This document shows, one piece after another, positions 56,381-64,000 of a stretch of DNA of 64,000 bases. The position numbers and the translations under genes were made by a program. The notes under the pieces are model-generated. The model saw only the letters and a program-made list of their open reading frames with translations, was not told the origin of the DNA and ran no database searches. How positions within the stretch are numbered: position 1 is the stretch's first letter; every line of letters begins with the position of its first letter. The stretch covers positions 124,001 through 188,000 of the forward strand of contig NW_019173968.1 in assembly GCF_001642475.1 (NCBI RefSeq), given 5' to 3'. Source of the stretch: Fonsecaea monophora. Taxonomy: Eukaryota; Ascomycota; Eurotiomycetes; Chaetothyriales; Herpotrichiellaceae.

Positions 56381-57554
56381 ACGTGACCCAACGAAGGCTT
56401 CTGGATCGTTTGGGCCTGCAGAATAAAGGAGAAGTGGCGTGGGTGCAGTCTCTTGCTGTCACCAGAGCGCGGGAGATTGAATAGGTGAAGCAGGCATTGA
56501 TGGCGAGGACCAGCTCGGCGTTGTCATAAAGAATTCTTTATATCCATACCTCGTGCAGTCTCCGCGAAATCACCCTGTGGGCATTCTACCATGTTTGAAA
56601 CACAGAAGGAGAACAGATGCAGGGTAACGAACAGACCGAGAAATCAATACAATAAATTTAATTTAGAAGTCGCAGATTTTCTGAAGAGGGTCGATGCACC
56701 AGGAGGTCATCGGTCACCAGCCCAAACCTGCAGCAAAAAGCTGGCCATGCCAGGGTCGGATTCACCTGTTTGGGAAGCGCAGATTGCCTCTAGAGACGGA
56801 GTAGAAGGTCCGTTTGGTCGCGGCGGGACGCTTGTGCGAGTCTAAGCCTCGATGGCGATGGAGAGAGGGGGAATTTTGCCGCCACGTCCTAGGGGTCGCG
56901 GTATTTCGCTCTGGGCCTCTGGAGAGTGGACGACAGGACGTGGACATGTCCAAGAGGAATCACTAAGTGGGCGCTTGTGGGCGGTTGATGATGCATGGAA
57001 ACGGAGACGCAAAGTGGGAATCTTGAAAGGCGTCGGCCAGAGAGATCCCCGACAAGCAGAACGGTAGTGTATCTCGGTATGTCGCCATTTTGCCTTTGGC
57101 AAGGCAAAACCAGACCAAAGAAGCCTAGGGTCTCAACAGAAATCCATGTGATGGAGGATGAGAAAGGCGGAATGCGTGCGTAGAGGTCGGCGGTGTGGTG
57201 TGGTGTAGTCGGATGACCTAACCCCCTCAAGGTAATGTCTGTATTGTCCCTCTTCTTGCAGACGGATCACAGATGGATTATTGGCGGGCATGGCAGAGAC
57301 AGGCAATAGATTGACAACGACTGGAGCCAAGCTGGTAGACTGGCGCAGATTGGCGATGGAATTTGGTAATGGGGTTGGCGGTGGTTGCAGGTGGTTACGG
57401 GTGTCGCAGTCTTTGCTCGCACACCGCTTCTGTGCCACTTCCGTCTTGCCCCAATCACAACCCACAACTTACACACTCAAGACAAACTACCTCGTACTTG
57501 TCTGTTCCTACAAAGCTAGCGAGCGACTGTGACCGTGAGCTACGCCTAGGCTCT
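56381..57554. other. Intergenic region, no gene seen
   Basis: About 1.2 kb holding the promoter of the unknown gene and the 3' flank of the DHA2 transporter gene. Short GTGTG repeats near 57190-57206. No coding signal. Confidence 0.5.
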
Positions 57555-59394
57555 TTACCGAGAATGCGCTTTGTGCTTCCACTTCTCCCATGACTGACTC
57601 ACCGACGGCACTGCAACAATCATCGACACCAGAGTGGCAGCTGATCCACACGCCATGGGCACCAGGTGGCTGGCCTGGCAGCCTTTTAGGTACGACCGCA
57701 GAATCCCCTGGATTTGCTTCTTGCCAAACAGCTGCCGGATTTCGGTCGCTCCCGTATTGACCACAATCTCAGGATTCAATTGGGGGACATTGTGCCCTAG
57801 AGCCGAGACCAACCCGTTGGTGAAGGCGGCTTCAGTGGCTGCGATGAAGATGGAGGTCCCCACGTTTTCGCAGAAGAGCGTCAACGAGGTCACGGCGGCC
57901 ATATCCTCGATCCCTACCGCCGCCTGATTCGCGATCATTGGCACCTGGAGAGCAAGACCCACACCCATGCCTGTCAAGATCTCAAAGCCTATCCACGACC
58001 CGAGACTGGCGCTGGCGTCCAGAGTGTGAACCATGATCACCCCTAGCGTACCTGCCATGGCGCCTATCACGAGGAAAGGCGTGAAGTGCCGCCAAAAGGT
58101 CAGCAGCCCGTTGGCGATCATGGTAAACACGGAAACGGCGAGGATCAAAGGTATCAGCCGGATCCCACTTTCTGACGCCGATGCATTTCCGACTGACTGG
58201 AACTGGATCGGCAGCGCAAAAGATAGTGGGAAAAACAGGCCGGCAATAAAAATTTGAAACACCAGGCTGACCGCAATAGATCGTTTCTTCAGTAAATGTG
58301 CCTGGATCATGGCGCGACTGCCCATCCACCACTCGTTGATGCTGAAAACGATAAGCAGCGCCACGAAGCCTACCAGGCTGGTGACGACGTGCCAGTTGCT
58401 CCACGGGGATGAGACTCCCCCTTTCTCCAGTGCGAGCACCAGGCAAGCCATAGAGCCTATTGACGACTCCTGCATTAGCCGAGCTCCTCAAGTAACTTCG
58501 GTTCTGGCAAAGAAGGCAACTTACCCAAGACAAGTAGACTGCCGGCTAGATCTAACGAGATCAGCTTCTCTCTTAACGAGACCTGTATGGACTCAGGCAC
58601 CGACGGCACTTTGACGGTGAGAGCTGTAGTAGTCGCCGCCAGGGCTCCAACGGGTAAACTTATCCTGGAAAAGACATCAATCTTTATAGCTCGGGAAACC
58701 GCGTAAACCGCAATACTCACCAGAAGCACCATCTCCAGCCGGGTCCGTCGGTGAGGATGCCTCCCAAGAGAGGCCCAACCACACTGGCACAGCCGAACGT
58801 CAAGCCCAGGACCCCCATATACGCGGCCCTGTATTGTGGTTTTGCACTGAAGGCGATGATGATGAAGGCTCCCGTCATGGCTCCTCCACCACCCATCCCA
58901 GCAATGACTCTTCCCAAGATCAAGACTGAGCTGCTGGGAGACACTGCACAAATCACGTTGCCTAGCTCGAAGATGGAGACTGTGAGCAGGAAGGTCCATT
59001 TGAACGAGAAGTATTTATACTGTTTGCCACTCGCAACAATCAGCCATCATGATCACGGCGTAATATATGTTCCTCTGGACGGTCGACTTACAGCCTTTCC
59101 CCACGTTGATTGAAACGCAGCGTTAGAGATGGTATACGCCGACCCGTACCAGCCCACGTCCTTGACCGTGCCGAATTGATCCGTGATCTTTGGTATGGCG
59201 GTCGAGATGATGGAGGTGTCTAGGGCCGACAGAAAAATCGTCAATACTAGTCCAATGGTCAAAAGGATAAACCGCAGTCCAGTGGGATAGTCATGATCCC
59301 GCAGCTGCTCTCGAGGTGTCCCCTCGTCTCCCGAGGTTGTTGGTTGTTGAAGCTCGAGACCTTCGCCATCGTTGGTGGTTCTCTCGCTGGCCAT
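57555..59394 (-). CDS. Major facilitator transporter, DHA2 (14-TM) drug:H+ antiporter type
   Basis: Four exons, 59394-59092, 59019-58721, 58664-58525 and 58456-57555, give 547 residues. A hydrophilic N-terminus of about 38 residues precedes LSALDTSIISTAIPKI (57-70), the first-helix motif of the DHA family. Antiporter motif C is present as VGPLLGG (182-188), and the adjacent GPGWRWCFWISLPVGA loop is characteristic. About 14 membrane helices are expected. The third intron acceptor (CAATAG, 58457) was chosen because it yields the continuous helix SLLVLGSMACLVLAL. The protein probably exports a small toxic or self-made compound across the plasma membrane. It diverges from a Zn2Cys6 regulator gene, a common arrangement for inducible pumps. 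Confidence 0.92.
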
Positions 59395-60281
59395 CGTCCT
59401 CCAGCTGGTGACAGAAGACAAACAGCTTGGACCGGAGCTGAGAGATGTGTCTGTGATAATTACTACATACGAGTACACCAAACTCGATGTTGGGTGAGTC
59501 ACTACCTCCGACTGGGGGTGCCATTGGACGGCCAGCGCCCTAGCGACAAGGCACCCAGGGTGAAGCTGTGAGTGACTAAGCAATGAAGAGAAATGTAACG
59601 TTTGTTGCATGGGGCTCACAGGAAGGTGTTTAGTACTCCGTCCAACGTATTACTATTACACGATACACCGACTCACTCCGATACTGGGTACGACTTCCAC
59701 TGTTGGTAGAGCCTACCTGGTCGATCCACCAATTACTCTTCACGTCATGGGAGGCCAAACAGAAAGTGTTTCCCAAATCTCGGCGTGGTAATTGATTCTG
59801 TCAAGTTCAGAAGCCGTTATAGCCGCTTCCAAGCAAACGACATGCCACGGCGCAAAGCATCTGCGCGATAAGCCTTTGATCTAACGCAAGGTCCGTCGTG
59901 TTTGTCGGATCCTCAGCCCTGCGGTTAACTCACTGCGAACGTTGAACTTAGTTTCTTTCCTCCTCTCGAGAGAGCTTGAGTTGGTAACATTCGTCATTAC
60001 TATCGATCATTGCGTGCGTACCACTTTATGACCGATGCTCCGACCAGCCTTGTACCTCAGCCTTGTGCCCAAAAGTGGCAAGTGAAATGACCTAAATTTG
60101 GAATGGTGTGATGCTGCTCTACTTTACCCCGCGTCTTCTTTCTTGGCATCATCGGGGATCCAGCCTCTTCAGCCTTCCCTCTTGCTGCTCACCCTCCTCA
60201 ATATCACTACTCGTGCCTTTCGCTTCAGACCAAGGAGACCGACGACTGCCCAAGCTAAGCTTTAATTTCGAAGCGTGCCAA
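59395..60281. promoter_or_regulatory. Divergent promoter of the DHA2 pump and Zn2Cys6 factor
   Basis: 887 bp between the two start codons, with several CCG/CGG triplets, including CCG-N6-CCG near 59813 and an everted pair at 59892-59909. Both genes could be controlled from here, perhaps by the factor itself. Confidence 0.45.
59892..59909. promoter_or_regulatory. Candidate Zn2Cys6 site, TCCG-N10-CGGA
   Basis: TCCG at 59892-59895 and its reverse complement CGGA at 59906-59909 are spaced by 10 nt. Zn2Cys6 dimers bind paired CGG triplets, and everted pairs are one of the known layouts. It is about 370 bp before the factor gene and 500 bp before the pump gene. Confidence 0.3.
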
Positions 60282-62140
60282 ATGCCCTCCACAACTTCTA
60301 CCTTCTCGTACAGTCGGAGTGGACAATCTAGACTCCCTAAATCACGCACTAAGAGCGGTGTGTTATGGTTCTTGAGTTCTACGCCTCAAAAGCAAATAGC
60401 TAATCCCAAAGTCCTACAGGATGTCTCACTTGTCGCGGAAGAAAGGTGAAATGCAGCGAGGAGAAGCCCAACTGCCTGAATGTACGAGTAACCTGTGTAT
60501 GCACGTCATTCATACGTGGGACTCCTTTGACTGACCTCTCTTAGTGCAGTAGACTTAATCGGGTTTGCGTCTACCCAGACGTAGACGCCCTTCTAGAGCG
60601 CAGTCCCAGGAGGGTTCGGACGAGCATGGACCAAGGGATTCTCCCTCTAACAGCCACGGCCACAGCCCAAGATGTCCTTCCAGCACTGGACGACTTCCCA
60701 CTCTCACCGTTCGTCACCTACGAAGCGTGGTCGCAATCTACATTCGATCTCACCTCGGGAGTAATACGACCAGACCAGGGCGCCGTCGGTTTTCCTGCTA
60801 CCGATCCCAACCTAGACCCTTTGCTCGCACCTAGGCTTGCTGTGGGGTCGCCCATGTCGGGGCTCGGCGATGCGTACACGGACCTTCCTCCGAACCCCAT
60901 TACAGAGGAGCCCGCGACGACCATGCTGCCATCTGTCGCTCGATTTCCGTACTTTGTCGAAAAGGTAGAGTTTCCATTCATCTCGACATTTGACGGAGAA
61001 AACTGGGCACGCATCAAGCGCTACATGGTCATGCTGAGCGCTCGCAGTCCGGTCATAGCCTCTGCGATATCAGCTGTCGAGGCACTCTACGAAGCCGAAG
61101 AACTCGGCCAAGAGACGTCCAATGCCATCTCTCTATACTACGCCGCCAAAGCCGACCACGCCAAAATGCTGCGGTTCCAAGAGCCCGACCTCGAGTTCAC
61201 CTTTATCGTGATGGCGCTGTTGGCTTGTTTTGAGGTAGTCTCTCAGCAAGACACTGTGCCGACCATGATGAAATCCGAAGGTCCCTTTGTGATCAAGCTG
61301 GAGCGTTGGATCCAGCAGCGGCCGTGGCCGCCCGTGGTATGCCGCATCGAGACATGGCTGAAGCTACTACACGTCAAGGCGCTGCATCTCGGGGGGAGAG
61401 GCTTCATGTCGGCAAAAGTCAGCCATCTGTTCTCGTACAACGCCGCCACTCTGACACCCAGTCTGATATTTCTGGACCGAGATCCTCCTCCAACATCGAT
61501 TCTCTATGACGGGCTAGCATCTCCCCTTTTCGAATTCTACATTCAGACCCAGCAAATCGGGGCATCGATCTGCGGTCTGAACCGCCATCACCGCTCGAGG
61601 GGCACCCTGGCCGACGAAAGCGAAGTAGACCAGACGGCCCTGAAGATCCGACAGCAACTGGCCCTGTTGCGGCAGCAGGCACCGAGCCTTTTACGGCTGA
61701 ACCGGGACCAGCTCCAGGCTCTCGTTCCCGAATCGCTCCTCGACGAGCTATCGACGCTGATCGACCTGTGCAACGCTGCGTATCAGATCGAGATTGTCGA
61801 CCTCGGCCGCGCGCACGGACAATGGCTGACGCCGACACCCGAGGCGCAGGAAGCGCTGCGCCAAGTCCGGCGGATCGTCGACGACAACGTCGCGCGCAAC
61901 CACGCCGCCGTGAACCCGGGGTTCATGTGGCCCATCTTCTTCTACGCGCTCGAGGCCGACCAAGAGGGCGGCAACTGGGCCGTGCAGATGCTCCAGCGGG
62001 TGCAGAAACCGATATATCAGAGCGACTTTATGGCGCGTTTTCTGGCGGCCGTCGTCGAGTTGCAGGGCCAGCGGTCCGACCGCGTCGATTGTCGGTACTT
62101 GTGCACCGAGAAATTCGGCATTGCACCGCCGTTTATCTAG
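60282..62140 (+). CDS. Zn2Cys6 fungal-type transcription factor
   Basis: Three exons, 60282-60357, 60420-60481 and 60545-62140, give 577 residues. The zinc cluster lies across all three: Cys27, Cys30, Cys37, Cys44, Cys47 and Cys54, spaced C-x2-C-x6-C-x6-C-x2-C-x6-C, with the basic GRKVK between Cys30 and Cys37. Introns of 62 and 63 nt fall before the first Cys and between Cys44 and Cys47. The remainder is a long regulatory region with fungal-specific-factor character (FPYFVEKVEFPFISTFDGEN onward). It should bind DNA as a dimer at CGG triplets. Its target is unknown, but the neighbouring divergent DHA2 pump is the first candidate, and the sugar transporter downstream a second. Confidence 0.92.
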
Positions 62141-62578
62141 ATTGCCCGTCACACGTTGCGCTGTCACGTAGTCACAACTGGGATAATACGGCGGAGAGCA
62201 TTCGGGTAGCAGTAGCAGTAGCAGTGGCAGAAACGAAAGAAGAGCCACATACAATGTCCCATCTAGAAAGAAGAAAAATATCGATGTGACTGAGAATCAT
62301 TTGAATACTTTGTTACAGAAACTTGATGAACTGAAATCACAAAGTGGATCTGTACAAGCCTCCCACACGCGCGCACATGCGGCCTCCCACGATGTACTAC
62401 ATACAGTAGGTATGCACAATGTATTTACACGAACTATCACTGCCCTACCAAGCGACCCGATAATATCGCGATACCATCGGCACTCACACCCCTAATTAAC
62501 CTGCTGATAGCCATCCTCAATGCCATGTCCCTACCAGGCATGACTGACTGACTGACTGGCTGACAAGAAGGGGGTTAA
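62141..62578. other. Convergent intergenic region with short repeats
   Basis: Lies between the 3' ends of the Zn2Cys6 and sugar-transporter genes. It has GTAGCA copies at about 62206-62230 and four TGAC units at about 62540-62555. No gene. Confidence 0.6.
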
Positions 62579-64000
62579 TCACTCCTTCTCCAAGCCCGCC
62601 TGGCCGTCCAACGCCGTCGTCTCAAACAGAGTCACGTGCGTCTTTGCAAACATGCGCGCGGGCGTCTTCTTGTGGAAGAGGATATCCAGCTCGGCGAACG
62701 TGCGGCCTTTTGGTTCGGGGATGCAAAAGTACGTGAAGAGCACGCTGAGGACGCAGGTGCCGCCGTAGAAGAAGCCGGTTTTGGCGCCCCACTTTGCGTC
62801 ATCGTCATCGTCAGTATCCATACCAAGGTGGAATAGAGATGGAATAGAGATGAAGGGGGATGATGGGAACGGGAGGTGGGGGAAAGGGAGAAGGGGAAAA
62901 GTGAGAAGGGGGAAAGGGATGGGAAGACTCACATTCCACGCCCCCGGATTCAACATGTACGGCGTAATCACCCCCGTCACGATATTCAGACAATTGTACG
63001 ACGCGCGGGCCAACACGATGGACTTGCTGCGCAGGCGCACCGAAGGGATCTCCGACACCAGACTGTAACACACGGGGCCGACCGAGACGTCGTAGAAGAA
63101 GGTGTAGACGAGCAACAACGAGCCGACGCTCCACGCGACGCCCGTGGTCGGCGGGTTCGACACGGCGCCCAGGATGCCGATGACGATCAGCAGCGTCATC
63201 ATGCACGCCAGCCCGAGCAGGTAGATGGTCCGGCGGCCCGCGCGGGGCAGGAGGAACCACGCCATCAAGACGCCGACGATGCCCAGCGCGTACTGTCCGA
63301 TGGACATGTTGAAGGCCTGGTCGGTGGGGAGGCCGGCCTGTTTGTAAAAGTACGTCGAGTACGTGCTGGTACGGTCACGGTCAGTTAAGTCATTGCTTTG
63401 CAGGGGATAGGGTTCATATGTGATTATGAATATATACATGATAGGCTGAGATGCGCCAAAGCCAAGGAAAGAAGAGAGGGAGCACGGACGAGGTAGATGG
63501 GTAAGGGATATGATATGATATGAGAGAGAGAAAGGGGGGAAAAATACCGGAAACTCGCCCCCGACAACGTCTGGATCAACCAACACCCACACGCGACAAT
63601 CGTCCTGCGCAGATCGACACCCCGGAAGCAATCCAAGTACGAGGTGCCCGTGCCCAGCTCCTTCTCATGCTCGGTGGTATATACCATCAGCGTCACCGCT
63701 TTGTCGAGGTCGACGGAGCCGGCGGCGTTGTGGGAGGTGAGCCGGGCGAGGGCGGCTTTGGCGTCGGCGAGGCGGTTCTGTCGCACCAGCCACCATGGGG
63801 ATTCAGGGGCCATTGAGATGCCGACGATGAGGGGGATCGGCCAAACCCATTGCAGGGCAAAAGGACTGTTTGTTTGGGTCAGTTGCTGGGGTTGTGGACT
63901 CTTGGTGGCATGTATAGATGTCTGGATAGACACTCACATTCGATACGCCCATTGATCATCGCGCGTGAGCAGAGCACGCAGCACTCCAGATGCGAGAAGC
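62579..64000 (-). CDS. MFS sugar transporter, maltose/alpha-glucoside permease type (5' end outside window)
   Basis: Four exons in the window, 64000-63938, 63865-63548, 63365-62933 and 62791-62579, read as about 341 C-terminal residues; the N-terminal helices lie beyond the right edge. Joins are in phase and restore family motifs: WAYRIPFALQWVWP across the first, PESPWWLVRQNR (sugar-porter PESPRWL motif) in the loop, PRAGRRTIYLLG, and EPKGRTFAELDILF near the end. The segment after SGASF (TYSTYFYKQAGLP) matches the permease subfamily. It should import a disaccharide or related sugar with protons across the plasma membrane. The last intron (62932-62792, 141 nt) is unusually long and C/T-rich on the coding strand. 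The substrate cannot be told from sequence. Confidence 0.9.

Noticed and set aside
60108..60449. Upstream in-frame start at 60108 for the Zn2Cys6 factor
   Set aside because: Adds 58 residues of leader-like sequence before MPSTTSTF; the ATG at 60282 gives the usual short N-terminus before the zinc cluster.
57555..64000. Secondary-metabolite gene cluster at the right end
   Set aside because: A pump, a regulator and a sugar transporter are present, but no synthase, terpene cyclase or tailoring enzyme lies in the window.

Overview
The window is nuclear DNA of a filamentous ascomycete (Pezizomycotina). The evidence is short introns (about 47-141 nt) with GTRNGT-type donors, compact genes, and fungal families: Zn2Cys6 factor, TOK potassium channel, HAP2/HapB, HPP protein, GPR1/FUN34 acetate transporter and DHA2 pump. 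Gene content and architecture suggest Eurotiomycetes, perhaps Chaetothyriales, but I cannot fix the order from sequence alone. I support 21 protein genes, including two cut by the window edges, plus one weak small ORF. I saw no rRNA, tRNA, CRISPR array or intact transposon.

Layout. 0-10 kb: end of an unknown secreted-type protein, a PsiD-type phosphatidylserine-decarboxylase-like enzyme, an HPP membrane protein, a leukotriene-A4-hydrolase/aminopeptidase and an acetate transporter. 10-20 kb: a gene-poor stretch, then ATP synthase subunit e back-to-back with dynein intermediate chain, ureidoglycolate lyase and a RING protein. 21-34 kb: an Arg/Gly- and Asp-rich protein, then four unrecognised minus-strand proteins with C-terminal hydrophobic segments, interrupted by a plus-strand TOK channel. 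34-42 kb: ATP synthase gamma back-to-back with DNA topoisomerase I, then the CCAAT-binding factor subunit HAP2. 42.6-47.3 kb: a 4.7 kb stretch without a convincing protein gene, holding a G17 run and a pyrimidine-rich promoter-like tract. 47-56 kb: a PX-domain protein (YPR097W type), a medium-chain dehydrogenase/reductase, IMP3 and a disordered unknown protein. 57-64 kb: a DHA2 drug-type transporter diverging from a Zn2Cys6 factor, and a sugar transporter running off the right edge.

Most genes are unrelated housekeeping loci. Local logic appears in the divergent pairs (subunit e/dynein IC, ATP3/TOP1, DHA2/Zn2Cys6). The least explained parts are the orphan membrane-protein run at 23-34 kb, the repeat-built acidic protein inside it, the PsiD-type decarboxylase with a nested inverted repeat upstream, and the 45.6-46.9 kb region. 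Exon structures were worked out by hand from splice consensus, reading phase and family conservation. No database search was run.
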